Positions 1 to 7,642 are shown, counted from the stretch's first letter. The stretch is 31,003 nucleotides of DNA from Clostridiales bacterium (GCA_018374635.1 JAHAEW010000037.1:1-31003); one strand, 5' to 3'. The notes: a model not told the origin generated them from the sequence alone. A program made the numbers and translations.

Positions 1-44
1 CAAGTGTGCGAGCGAAAGCGAGTGCACGCAGCGGCCTGCATCCC

Positions 45-130
45 CTCGAAAAAATGCTTGCATTTTTGAGAAGCGTGTCGAAGTTTTTCGACACGCTGAA
101 GCGGGACCATTTTTCTAAAATGGTCCCGCT
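45..130. repeat. Array of three back-to-back hairpins
   Basis: Three inverted repeats follow one another with 1-2 bases between them: 45-57/60-70 (imperfect), 72-82/87-97 (11-bp perfect stem, 4-base loop) and 100-113/117-130 (14-bp perfect stem, 3-base loop). None is followed by a clean U-tract on either strand, so a simple intrinsic terminator explains them poorly. They lie just downstream of the minus-strand thioesterase gene. The array may continue left of the window. It resembles in design, not in sequence, the six-hairpin array at 2308-2523. It may be a dispersed REP-like repeat or mRNA 3'-end stabiliser. Confidence 0.7.
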
Positions 131-134
131 CATT

Positions 135-599
135 TTATTCGGTTCTCTGCGCCTGCTCATGTGCTCTGGCCCGCTCCACCAGCTCCTCAAAATTGGGCAG
201 GGGCTGGTCGGTCAGGAAAAAGCTGAAGGTTCCCACCGCCACCAGCGCGCCCTCGTCGTTGGTGAGCTCCGCCCGATAGAGGGTAATGGTCTTCCCGATC
301 TTCTGGGGAATGGCCACGCAGCGGATCTTTTTCGTGTTGACCGCCGGCCGGAGGTAGTCCATCCGGCAGTCCATGGTCACGCCCACCCGGCCCCGGGTGG
401 CCACCGCCGTACCGGTGACCGTGTCGGCCAGAGTGGCGAGACAGCCGCCGTGGACCATCCCCATGGGGTTGAGATGGGCCTCGGTGACGGTGATCTCCCC
501 CTCCACATGGTCGGTCTCGATCAAGGTAAGCTCGATGCCGTTGTGCTCGGCAAAGCGGTTGCACCTGGCGCGGGCCCGCAGGTTACTGTAAGAATCCAT
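135..599 (-). CDS. PaaI-type hotdog-fold thioesterase
   Basis: This 154-residue protein has the single hotdog domain of the PaaI/YdiI acyl-CoA thioesterase family. The clearest signature is the segment around residues 46-65 with N-P-M-G-x-x-H-G-G followed by L-A-D-T, where the HGG loop and the acidic residue on the hot-dog helix form the active site. The likely role is cytosolic hydrolysis of an aryl- or acyl-CoA; the substrate cannot be told. Its start lies 17 nt inside the end of the sufB-like gene with a GGAGGAG site about 10 nt upstream, so it is translationally coupled as third gene of the suf transcript. Whether this link to Fe-S assembly is functional is unknown. Confidence 0.85.
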   Translation of the reverse strand: MDSYSNLRARARCNRFAEHNGIELTLIETDHVEGEITVTEAHLNPMGMVHGGCLATLADTVTGTAVATRGRVGVTMDCRMDYLRPAVNTKKIRCVAIPQKIGKTITLYRAELTNDEGALVAVGTFSFFLTDQPLPNFEELVERARAHEQAQRTE

Positions 600-1506
600 C
601 CAGAATTTTCTCCTCCGCCTCTTCCTCGGTCAAGCCCAGCGTCATCAGCTTGAGGAGCTGGTCGCCGGCGATCCGGCCGATGGCCGCCTCGTGGATCAGC
701 TGCGCGTCCACATGGTTGGCCACGATGGCCGGGATCGAGGATACCTGGGCATGGCCCATGATGATGGAGTCGCACTGCACATGGCCGAAGCACTTGTTGT
801 TGCCCGTCATCTTGGGATAGAAGATCTGCTTGGACTCCTCCTGTGCCACGGAACGGGAGATCACCCGGCCGCTGGCCCCCTCGCCGTCCAGGATGATCTC
901 CATATCGGACTCGGCGGTCTGGCTGCCGTGGGTGAGAAGCTTTTCGGTGATGACCGCCTCGGCGTTCTTCCCTACCACGATCTTGGTGTCCCGCTTGGTG
1001 GAGTCCACGCCCCGGATCTGGGTGGTCTCCATCTGGATGGAGGCCCCCTCCTCCAGGTAGACCACGGTCTGGGGATTGAAGATCCGCTCGCCGGTCCCCT
1101 CGCCCTCGCCGTAGTGGCGCTCTACATAGCGCACTTTGGAATTCTTCCCGATATAGAAGGTGTGCAGGCCGTCGTGCTGAGCAGTCTCACAGCCGGTATT
1201 GTGGATGCCGCAGCCCGCCACGATGTCGATGTCGCAGTCCTCACCGATGAAGAAGTCATTGTAGACCAGCTCGGTGAAGCCGGTGGCGTGGATGATCACC
1301 GGAATGTGCACCGACTCCTTCCTGGTGCCCGGCTTGACCCGGATGTCAATGCCCGACTTTCCGTCGGTCTTGGTGGTGATGTCAATATTGGCCGTGGTGG
1401 AACGGGAGTCCATCTGGCCGTTGACGCGGATATTGTAGGCGCCCTGGGGGGTCTTTTCCAGGTCCGCGATCTCCTTGAGGAGCTTCCAGTCGGTCTTGTC
1501 CATCAT
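583..1506 (-). CDS. sufB: SufB/SufD-family Fe-S assembly scaffold subunit
   Basis: A 307-residue protein of the SufB/SufD family, the beta-helical partner of the SufC ATPase on which Fe-S clusters are built. It is much shorter than classical SufB (about 470 residues) and lacks the long N-terminal region, matching the compact SufB-like subunits of minimal SufBC systems in archaea and anaerobic Firmicutes. The C-terminal half carries the family's conserved stretch (VQCDSIIMG..A.V.SIPAI.A......IHEAAIGRI). Its ATG overlaps the TAA of sufC (TAATG), with GGAGG 12 nt upstream; a second ATG follows directly. No SufS, SufU or SufD is adjacent, so sulfur must come from elsewhere. Confidence 0.9.
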   Translation of the reverse strand: MMDKTDWKLLKEIADLEKTPQGAYNIRVNGQMDSRSTTANIDITTKTDGKSGIDIRVKPGTRKESVHIPVIIHATGFTELVYNDFFIGEDCDIDIVAGCGIHNTGCETAQHDGLHTFYIGKNSKVRYVERHYGEGEGTGERIFNPQTVVYLEEGASIQMETTQIRGVDSTKRDTKIVVGKNAEAVITEKLLTHGSQTAESDMEIILDGEGASGRVISRSVAQEESKQIFYPKMTGNNKCFGHVQCDSIIMGHAQVSSIPAIVANHVDAQLIHEAAIGRIAGDQLLKLMTLGLTEEEAEEKILDGFLQ

Positions 1507-2246
1507 TACTTGTTCGCCTCCTGGCTGAGATAACTGCATCCGGAAGAGGTCCGCTCCAGAATGAGGGGAAAAATCTCTTCCTTTGGACCGTGCCGGGCCA
1601 CCCGGCCATCCTCGATCATAACGATCTCGTCGGCCAGATTGATGATCCGCTCCTGATGGGAGATGATGAGGAGGGTGGCCTCCCCCTTGGCGTGAATCGC
1701 CTGGAAGGTCTCGGTCAGCTTGGCAAAGGACCACAGGTCGATGCCGGCTTCCGGCTCGTCAAAGATCATCAGGCCGCTCTTGCGGGCCAGAATGGTGGCG
1801 ATCTCAATGCGCTTGACCTCGCCGCCGGAGAGGGAGGCGTCCACCTCCCGGTCAATGTAGTCGTGGGCGCACAGCCCCACCTTGGTCAGGTACTGGCAGG
1901 CCTCCTCGGTGGCCAGGTCCTCCCGCCCGGAGGCCAGACAGAGCAGATCCTTCACCCGCAGGCCCTTGAACCGGGGGGGCTGCTGAAAGCCGTAACTGAT
2001 GCCCATGCGGGCCCGTTCGGTGATGCTCTTTCCGGTGATGTCCTCGCCGTTCCAGAGGATGGAGCCGCCCGTGGGCTGCACCAGGCCCATGACCGCCTTG
2101 GCCAGGGTGGTCTTGCCGCCGCCGTTGGGGCCGGTGATGACCACCAGTTTATGATCCTCAATCGTGAGGGATACGTCGTTGAGAATACCAAGGGACTCGC
2201 CGGTCTCGTCCGCCACCTGGTATTTCAGCCCTTTGATTTCCAGCAT
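1506..2246 (-). CDS. sufC: Fe-S cluster assembly ATPase SufC
   Basis: A 246-residue ABC-type ATPase that powers conformational change of the SufB scaffold in the cytosol. Walker A (GPNGGGKTT) is at residues 39-47, the Q-loop follows at GFQQPP, the signature motif is LSGGEVKRIEIA, Walker B is GLMIFDEPEAGID and the H-loop is ISHQERI. SufC-type features are the EAGID D-loop and the absence of any membrane partner. It is the first gene of the sufC-sufB-thioesterase unit; the promoter lies at 2293-2321 and partly overlaps the first hairpin of the array upstream. Confidence 0.95.
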   Translation of the reverse strand: MLEIKGLKYQVADETGESLGILNDVSLTIEDHKLVVITGPNGGGKTTLAKAVMGLVQPTGGSILWNGEDITGKSITERARMGISYGFQQPPRFKGLRVKDLLCLASGREDLATEEACQYLTKVGLCAHDYIDREVDASLSGGEVKRIEIATILARKSGLMIFDEPEAGIDLWSFAKLTETFQAIHAKGEATLLIISHQERIINLADEIVMIEDGRVARHGPKEEIFPLILERTSSGCSYLSQEANK

Positions 2247-2292
2247 AATACCAATACTCCTTGTATCCAGAGATATCTTTTCTCAATGGTGT

Positions 2293-2321
2293 ATTATAAT
2301 ACGTAAGAAACAAAGCCACAA
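2293..2321 (-). promoter_or_regulatory. Probable sufC promoter
   Basis: On the minus strand a perfect TATAAT (2293-2298) lies 17 nt from TTGTGG (2316-2321). The -10 sits in a 12-bp palindrome (2291-2302), so the plus strand also shows TATAAT there. The -35 falls inside the left arm of the first hairpin of the neighbouring array. The -35 is weak (3 of 6). Confidence 0.5.
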
Positions 2322-2523
2322 GCCTCGAAAGTCCATGCTTACGAGGCACGATGGCTTTGTTTGGGTGCAGGGTTTTATCCCTGCGCCTTCCATCCGGGCC
2401 GTGTATGCCCGGATGGAAATACGCATTGCAACAATGGATTCTTCTTTTCCGAGAACTGCTGGCAGTTTTCGGAAAAGAATTGTGCGGCGCAGCCGCACGA
2501 ATCAACCGCTATGCGGTTGATTC
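2308..2523. repeat. Array of six tandem hairpins in an intergenic region
   Basis: The gap of about 420 bp between sufC and the ferritin-like gene is almost filled by six inverted repeats placed end to end: 2308-2318/2352-2362 (with inner stem 2322-2327/2342-2347), 2365-2372/2379-2386, 2388-2399/2407-2418 (12 bp perfect), 2442-2459/2462-2479 (18 bp, one mismatch), 2482-2488/2492-2498 (7 bp, 3-base loop) and 2499-2509/2513-2523 (11 bp perfect, 3-base loop). The last two abut with no spacer. The stems differ in sequence, so this is not a simple tandem repeat. No U-tract is attached except perhaps the T-rich run after the last stem. No coding potential is seen here. Confidence 0.85.
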
Positions 2524-2667
2524 AGCAGGCATTATTATAGCATTCTTTCTCCCATTATACAAGATTGCCCCCGCCAAGGCCCCCGATTAGGATACCCAAA
2601 ACAGGGGCAATTTCTCCCCCGCTCACATAGGATGGAAGGAAATCCAAACAAACGGGAGGTATTTCCC

Positions 2668-3369
2668 ATGACGCAGATTCCAACCCCTGCCGGCGTCCCC
2701 TCTGCCGTGGACGGCCGGAACGAACAGGACTTTGCCCGGATCTGGGGCCGGGTCATGCCGCTGGAGCAGGCCGGGTGCCCCATTCGTGTGGGGCGTTCCC
2801 CGGAGGAATCGCCCTCCGCGCCGCCCCAGGAGCGAGAAGACATGTGCTCCTCCACCCCCGCTGTCCCGGAAGTCCCCACTCCCCTGCCCTGTCCCCGGGA
2901 GGCTCCTCCCCCGTCCAGGGCCCACATCTCCCCCGCCGCGCAGCCGGACGTTCCCCTCCTGGGGGCCGGTTCCGCCATCTACGGGGGACAGCTCCAGGAG
3001 TACATCGACCACGAGGCCGCCGACTGGCGGACCTACCTCTCCCTCTCCCGCCGCTCGCCCGGCGGGTGCGCCCGGGTACTGGCCGCTATGGCGGCGGAAG
3101 AGCGCCGTCACGCGAAGCGTCTCTCCGCCGCCTACTTCCTCATTTCCGGGGTGCGGTACTTCCCGCCCGAGTCGTCCCTCCCCGCTCCGCGGGGCGCCCT
3201 CCCTGCGGCCCTGCGGCAGTGTTTCTGCGCGGAGCAGCGGGGGGCGCTGGCCTATTTGGCCGCCGCGGAGGAGTGCTCCGACCCCGCCCTGTGCGCCCTC
3301 TATCAGGAACTCTCCCGAGACGAGGCCCGCCATGCCCAGCTTCTGCGGGAGCTGGTGGAAGAGCTCTGA
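2668..3369 (+). CDS. Ferritin-like di-iron domain protein with Pro-rich N-terminus
   Basis: A 233-residue protein. The C-terminal ~130 residues form a four-helix ferritin-like/rubrerythrin-type domain: helix 1 carries EYIDHEAADW, helix 2 EERRH, helix 3 CAEQRGALAY and helix 4 DEARH, giving the two E..ExxH-type half-sites for a di-iron centre. The first ~100 residues are rich in Pro, Ser and Glu and look disordered. The start at 2668 is chosen because GGGAGG lies 8 nt upstream; an ATG at 2632 has no ribosome site. A role in iron or peroxide handling is inferred from the fold and from the neighbouring suf genes. A weak promoter may lie near 2565-2592. Confidence 0.8.
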   Translation: MTQIPTPAGVPSAVDGRNEQDFARIWGRVMPLEQAGCPIRVGRSPEESPSAPPQEREDMCSSTPAVPEVPTPLPCPREAPPPSRAHISPAAQPDVPLLGAGSAIYGGQLQEYIDHEAADWRTYLSLSRRSPGGCARVLAAMAAEERRHAKRLSAAYFLISGVRYFPPESSLPAPRGALPAALRQCFCAEQRGALAYLAAAEECSDPALCALYQELSRDEARHAQLLRELVEEL

Positions 3370-3384
3370 GTCCGCCCATAACAG

Positions 3385-3424
3385 CGGGCAGGCGCGGCCA
3401 ATGGCCGCGCCTGCCCGATTTTTC
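3385..3424 (+). terminator. Intrinsic terminator after the ferritin-like gene
   Basis: A 16-bp perfect GC-rich stem (3385-3400/3402-3417) is followed by ATTTTT. It lies between convergent genes and ends plus-strand transcription 15 nt past the stop codon; icd converges from the right and ends at 3437. Confidence 0.85.
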
Positions 3425-3436
3425 CCGTTTCAACTC

Positions 3437-4648
3437 TTAGCGCCGCTTGTCCAGCTCCGCCTTGATGGCCTCCAGGAACGCCCGGCTGTCCACCGCATTA
3501 GCAGGGGTCTCCCCCTCCCAGAGTCCAGCCAGGTCCTTGGTCATGGTACCCCCCTCGATGGTGGCCAGGGTGGCCGCCTCCAGCTGGTCGGCAAACTCCC
3601 GCAGCTCCACCAGGCAGTCCAGCTCTCCGCGCTTGCGCAGGGCGCCGGTCCAGGCGAAGATGGTGGCCACCGGGTTGGTGGAGGTGCTCTCCCCCTTGAG
3701 GTACTTGTAGTAGTGGCGGGTCACGGTGCCATGGGCGGCCTCGTACTCGTACTTCCCGTCGGGAGAGACCAGGACCGAGGTCATCATGGCCAGAGAACCG
3801 AAGGCAGTGGAGACCATGTCACTCATCACGTCGCCGTCGTAGTTCTTGCAGGCCCAGATATAGCCGCCCTCGGAGCGGATGACACGGGCCACCGCGTCGT
3901 CAATGAGAGTGTAGAAGTAGGTCAGGCCCATGGTCTCAAAGCGCTCCTGGTACTCCTTCTCATAGACCTCCTGGAAAATATCCTTGAAGGTGTGGTCATA
4001 CTTCTTGGAGATGGTGTCCTTGGTGGCAAACCACAGATCCTGCCGGGTGTCCACCGCGTACTGGAAGCAGGCCCGGGCAAAGGAGTAGATGGAGGAGTCC
4101 TTGTTGTACTGGCCCTGGAGCACGCCGGCGCACTCAAAATCGTAGATGGTCTGGCACAGCTCCTGCCCATCCTCCCCGCGGAAGACCAGCTCGGCCCGGC
4201 CGGGGCCGGGGACCCGGTACTCGGTGGACTTGTACACATCGCCGTAGGCGTGACGGGCAATGGTGATGGGCTTCTTCCAGTTCTTCACCACCGGAGCGAT
4301 CCCCTTGACCATGATGGGCGCGCGGAACACGGTGCCGTCCAGGATGGCCCGGATGGTGCCGTTGGGGGACTTCCACATCTCATGGAGCTGATACTCCTCC
4401 ATGCGCTGGGCATTGGGGGTGATGGTGGCGCATTTCACCGCCACGCCGTACTTCTTGGTGGCCTCGGCGGCGTCCACCGTCACCTGGTCCCCCGTCCGGT
4501 CCCGCTCGGGCAGGCCCAGGTCATAATATTCTGTCTTCAGGTCGATATAGGGGGTGAGCAGGACGTCCTTGATGTCCTGCCACAGGATGCGGGTCATCTC
4601 GTCGCCGTCCATCTCCACCAGGGGAGTTCTCATCTGGATCTTTGCCAT
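3437..4648 (-). CDS. icd: NADP-dependent isocitrate dehydrogenase
   Basis: A 403-residue homodimeric-type isocitrate dehydrogenase (EC 1.1.1.42) that oxidises isocitrate to 2-oxoglutarate and supplies NADPH and glutamate precursor. Substrate-binding residues lie in KSPNGTIR (residues 93-100), as in the eukaryote-like subfamily. The metal/catalytic region includes the conserved ARHAYGDVY, and the NADP signature is EAAHGTVTRHYY with Arg and His reading the 2'-phosphate. Length matches the family. The start at 4648 has GGAGGTG upstream; the open frame extends 29 codons further without a site. Single-gene unit with its own promoter. Confidence 0.96.
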   Translation of the reverse strand: MAKIQMRTPLVEMDGDEMTRILWQDIKDVLLTPYIDLKTEYYDLGLPERDRTGDQVTVDAAEATKKYGVAVKCATITPNAQRMEEYQLHEMWKSPNGTIRAILDGTVFRAPIMVKGIAPVVKNWKKPITIARHAYGDVYKSTEYRVPGPGRAELVFRGEDGQELCQTIYDFECAGVLQGQYNKDSSIYSFARACFQYAVDTRQDLWFATKDTISKKYDHTFKDIFQEVYEKEYQERFETMGLTYFYTLIDDAVARVIRSEGGYIWACKNYDGDVMSDMVSTAFGSLAMMTSVLVSPDGKYEYEAAHGTVTRHYYKYLKGESTSTNPVATIFAWTGALRKRGELDCLVELREFADQLEAATLATIEGGTMTKDLAGLWEGETPANAVDSRAFLEAIKAELDKRR

Positions 4649-4700
4649 AATATATGCACCTCCGAACGCAGTACGCGCTATATTCTGCGGTTTCCTGTCT

Positions 4701-4729
4701 ATTATACTGGGGCGGGCCTGCTTTTGCAA
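4701..4729 (-). promoter_or_regulatory. icd promoter
   Basis: Minus-strand TATAAT (4701-4706) is 17 nt from TTGCAA (4724-4729). This leaves an untranslated leader of about 45 nt before the icd ATG. Confidence 0.7.
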
Positions 4730-4751
4730 TGTCAATTTACTATATTAGTGC

Positions 4752-4797
4752 AACAAAGCAGCGGCCGTCCCGGAAGCAGGGTTCCGGGACGGCCGCT
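4752..4797 (-). terminator. Intrinsic terminator of pnp
   Basis: A 16-bp perfect stem (4760-4775/4782-4797) with a 6-base loop lies 12 nt past the pnp stop codon; on the minus strand it runs into CTTTGTTG. It separates pnp from the icd promoter. Confidence 0.8.
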
Positions 4798-4808
4798 CTG
4801 TTTATGAT

Positions 4809-6959
4809 TTACTTCACGCTCTCGCCGGCGGCCTGCTTGGCCTTGATCTCCTTCAGAGCGTCCTTGTAGGAGAGGTTCACGCGGCCCTTCTCGTCGATGT
4901 CGGTGACCTTGACCCAGATCATATCGCCGATGTTGACCACGTCCTCCACCTTCTCCACCCGGCGGTCGGCCAGCTTGGAGATGTGGACCATGCCGTCCTT
5001 ACCGGGGGCCAGTTCCACAAAGGCGCCGAACTGCAGGATGCGGACCACCTTGCCGTAGTAGAGCTGACCCACCTCGGGCACAAAGACGATGGTCTCGATG
5101 ATCTTCTTGGCGGCGTCGCAGCTCTCGGCATTCTCACCGGCAATGTAGATGGTGCCGTCGTCCTCGATGTCGATCTTGGCGCCGGTGTCGGCACAGATCT
5201 TCTGGATGACCTTGCCGCCGGAGCCGATGACCTCGCGGATCTTGTCCACGTCGATCTTCATCTTCACCATCTTCGGGGCGGTGGGAGCCACCTCGGGCCG
5301 GGGTTCGGCGATGCAGGGCAGCATGACCTCGTCCAGGATGGCAAAGCGAGCGTCCTTGGTGATCTCCAGGGCTTCCTTGATGATCTCATGGGACAGGCCG
5401 TCATTCTTCAGGTCCATCTGGATGGCGGTGATGCCCTTCTTGGTGCCGGCCACCTTGAAGTCCATCTCGCCGTGGAAGTCCTCCACGCCCTGGATGTCGA
5501 TGAAGGTGGTGAACCCGCCGTTGTCGTCCTGGATCAGGCCGCAGGAGATGCCGGCCACAGGGGCCTTGATGGGCACGCCGGCATCCATGAGGGCCAGGGT
5601 GGAGCCGCAGATGGAGCCCTGAGAGGTGGAGCCGTTGGAGCTGAGCACCTCAGACACCACGCGGATGGCGTAGGGGAACTCCTCCACGCTGGGGATGACG
5701 GGCTCCAGGGCCCGCTCGGCCAGCGCGCCGTGGCCGTACTCCCGCCGGTTGGTGGACCGGGCGCCGCGGGCCTCGCCCACGGAGTAGGAGGGGAAGTTAT
5801 AGTGGTGCATATACCGCTTCTCGGTCTCCTCCCAGATGGTATCCAGCTTCTGGGCGGCGGAGAGGGTGTTCAGCGTACAGACGCTGAGCACCTGGGTCTG
5901 GCCGCGGGTGAAGAGGCCGGAGCCGTGGACCCGGGGCAGCACGCCCACCTCGGCGGAGAGGGGACGGATCTCGTTCTTGGCGCGGCCGTCCACGCGGTGG
6001 CCTTCCAGCAGCCAGGCCTTGACGATCTTCTTCTGGAATTTGTAGGTGATCTCCTCCAGGTACTTGTCCATCTCGGGATAGTCCTCCAGGAAGAGCTCAT
6101 GCCAGTGGTCGATGAGGGCGTTCCAGCGGGTCTCCCGGACGTTCTTGTCGTCGGTGTCCATGGCGGCCTTGGCCTCGTCCATGGTGGCCTCCACGATCTT
6201 GTCAAAGAGCTCCTGATCGAAGTCGGCGTGCTCATACTCCATCTTGGGCTTGCCGATCTCGGCCACGATGCCGTTGATGAAGGCCACCTGCTTGCGGATC
6301 TCCTCGTGGGCCTTCACGATGCCCTCATACATGATCTCGTCGGGGATCTCCTTGGCGCCGGCCTCGATCATGACGACCTTGCCCTCGGTGGCGGCCACAG
6401 TCACATCCATCTGGGAGGTCTCGCGCTGGGCCTGGGTGGGGTTGAAGACGATCTGGCCGTCGCAGCAGCCCACCTCCAGGCAGCCGATGGGACCGGCCCA
6501 GGGGATGTCGGAGTAGGAGAGGCACACGGAGGTGCCGATCATGGCGGCCACCTCGGGGGAGCAGTCATAGTCCACGCCCATGACGGTGCAGGTCACGCAC
6601 ACATCGTTGCGGAAGTCGTAGGGGAACAGGGGCCGGATGGGCCGGTCGATGAGGCGGGAGGCCAGCACGGCGGGCAGAGAGGGACGGCCCTCCCGGCGCA
6701 TGAAGGAGCCGGGGATGCGGCCCACCGCGTAGAGCTTCTCCTCAAAATCCACGCTCAGGGGGAAGAAATCCACGCCGTCCCGGGGACGGGCGGAGGCGGT
6801 GACGGCCACCATGACGGTGGTCTCGCCGTACTTGACCATGCAGGCGGCATTGGCCAGCTCGGCAACCTTGCCGATCTCGATGACCAGGGGGCGGCCGGCC
6901 AGGTCCATGGAATAGGTCTTGAAGCCGGGGAATTCTCTGTGCTTGATAACAGTAGACAT
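4809..6959 (-). CDS. pnp: Polyribonucleotide nucleotidyltransferase (PNPase)
   Basis: A 716-residue phosphorolytic 3'-to-5' exoribonuclease, full length. It has two RNase PH-like domains separated by the helical linker. The second carries the FTRGQTQ and VEDFHGEMDFKVAGT segments that make up the phosphate/metal site. A KH domain follows with its GSGGK loop (IREVIGSGGKVIQ), then a C-terminal S1 domain (GKVVRILQFGAFVEL..GKDGMVHIS). It degrades mRNA in the cytosol. AAAGGAGGA lies 7 nt before the start. It is downstream of rpsO in the classical order, with a terminator and a long leader hairpin between them. Confidence 0.97.
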   Translation of the reverse strand: MSTVIKHREFPGFKTYSMDLAGRPLVIEIGKVAELANAACMVKYGETTVMVAVTASARPRDGVDFFPLSVDFEEKLYAVGRIPGSFMRREGRPSLPAVLASRLIDRPIRPLFPYDFRNDVCVTCTVMGVDYDCSPEVAAMIGTSVCLSYSDIPWAGPIGCLEVGCCDGQIVFNPTQAQRETSQMDVTVAATEGKVVMIEAGAKEIPDEIMYEGIVKAHEEIRKQVAFINGIVAEIGKPKMEYEHADFDQELFDKIVEATMDEAKAAMDTDDKNVRETRWNALIDHWHELFLEDYPEMDKYLEEITYKFQKKIVKAWLLEGHRVDGRAKNEIRPLSAEVGVLPRVHGSGLFTRGQTQVLSVCTLNTLSAAQKLDTIWEETEKRYMHHYNFPSYSVGEARGARSTNRREYGHGALAERALEPVIPSVEEFPYAIRVVSEVLSSNGSTSQGSICGSTLALMDAGVPIKAPVAGISCGLIQDDNGGFTTFIDIQGVEDFHGEMDFKVAGTKKGITAIQMDLKNDGLSHEIIKEALEITKDARFAILDEVMLPCIAEPRPEVAPTAPKMVKMKIDVDKIREVIGSGGKVIQKICADTGAKIDIEDDGTIYIAGENAESCDAAKKIIETIVFVPEVGQLYYGKVVRILQFGAFVELAPGKDGMVHISKLADRRVEKVEDVVNIGDMIWVKVTDIDEKGRVNLSYKDALKEIKAKQAAGESVK

Positions 6960-6986
6960 CTGTTGTCCTCCTTTTCACTGGCACAG

Positions 6987-7073
6987 CAGAGCCCGTCGGC
7001 CTTTTAGCACTTGAATCCAAGGCGAATTCCCATTCGTCCCGCATTCAACTGCTAAAAAAGCGTTCCGGCTCTG
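6987..7073 (-). promoter_or_regulatory. Long three-tier hairpin in the pnp leader
   Basis: In pnp mRNA sense an outer 7-bp stem (6987-6993/7067-7073) encloses a 15-bp stem with one mismatch (7002-7016/7043-7057) and an inner 5-bp stem (7023-7027/7032-7036). It ends about 14 nt before the ribosome site. In enterobacteria the pnp leader forms a comparable duplex cut by RNase III, after which PNPase represses its own synthesis; a similar loop is inferred here. No convincing separate pnp promoter was seen in 7074-7100. Confidence 0.55.
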
Positions 7074-7101
7074 TGTGGTCATGTTGGGTTGAATGATAAT
7101 G

Positions 7102-7140
7102 GGAGAAAAGGGTGGTGTGGAATCCCACACCACCCCTATT
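7102..7140 (-). terminator. Hairpin terminator between rpsO and pnp
   Basis: An 11-bp GC-rich stem (7110-7120/7125-7135) is followed on the minus strand by TTTTCTC. Flanking GAGAAAA and TATTTTCTC can extend the stem. Partial readthrough would feed pnp. The interval 7141-7289 between this and rpsO holds GC-rich sequence with no gene I can support. Confidence 0.7.
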
Positions 7141-7289
7141 TTCTCATGCTGCGCGTCCTCCGCAGCGGCACACGGCGCACCGCTCCGCGAAAAATCCGCG
7201 CCGCCGGGGGCGGCACCCGTTTTTCCGTCTGCGCGGTCTCCTGTGCGCCTGCTCCCGGACGCTCCGCGCTTCCGGCGTTACGCTTCTTC

Positions 7290-7556
7290 TTACTTGCGGA
7301 TGCCGAGCTTGGCGATGATGGCGCGGTAACGCTCAATGTCCTTGGCCGCCAGGTAGTCCAGCATCTTGCGGCGCTTACCGACCATCTTGAGCAGGCCGCG
7401 GCGGCTGTGGTTGTCGTGGATATGCACCTTCAGATGCTCGGTGAGCTCCTGGATGCGGGCAGTCAGAATGGCGATCTGGACCTCGGGGGAACCAGTATCG
7501 GTCTCATGGGTGCGGTTGGCCTCGATCACGGCCGTCTTCTCGTCCTTACGGATCAT
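7290..7556 (-). CDS. rpsO: 30S ribosomal protein S15
   Basis: An 88-residue S15, the exact usual length, binding the central domain of 16S rRNA during early 30S assembly. Recognised by the THETDTGSPEVQIA region, the LTEHLKVHIHDNHSRRGL helix that contacts rRNA and the RRKMLDYL segment. Start at 7556 is preceded by AAAGGTGGA; the longer open frame has no site. It has its own strong promoter (7682-7710) and a structured leader. Confidence 0.97.
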   Translation of the reverse strand: MIRKDEKTAVIEANRTHETDTGSPEVQIAILTARIQELTEHLKVHIHDNHSRRGLLKMVGKRRKMLDYLAAKDIERYRAIIAKLGIRK

Positions 7557-7599
7557 GGGAAAATTCCACCTTTCTGATATTCTTCCCAGCAACTGAGTG

Positions 7600-7642
7600 C
7601 AGGGCGGGTGAATCCCCCGCGTCACAGCGGGCAAACTCCCTG
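7600..7642 (-). promoter_or_regulatory. Possible S15 autoregulatory leader (three-way junction)
   Basis: In the 120-nt rpsO leader an outer stem CAGGG/CCCTG (7638-7642/7600-7604) encloses one hairpin CCCGC/GCGGG (7616-7620/7627-7631) and a second short G-C stem (7606-7608/7614-7616), giving a three-helix junction. Upstream nested stems also exist near 7640-7670. Bacterial rpsO leaders often mimic the 16S three-way junction so that free S15 represses its own translation. That function is inferred. Confidence 0.45.

Noticed and set aside
2565..2592. Possible plus-strand promoter for the ferritin-like gene (TTGCCC, 17 nt, TAGGAT)
   Set aside because: Both boxes are weak in GC-rich DNA; not strong enough to list as a feature.
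2732..4807. Very long plus-strand open frame of about 690 codons
   Set aside because: Antisense shadow of icd and frame shadow of the ferritin-like gene; caused by high GC and third-position bias.
4983..7007. 674-codon plus-strand open frame
   Set aside because: Antisense of pnp; His/Gly/Leu/Asp-rich composition typical of a shadow frame.
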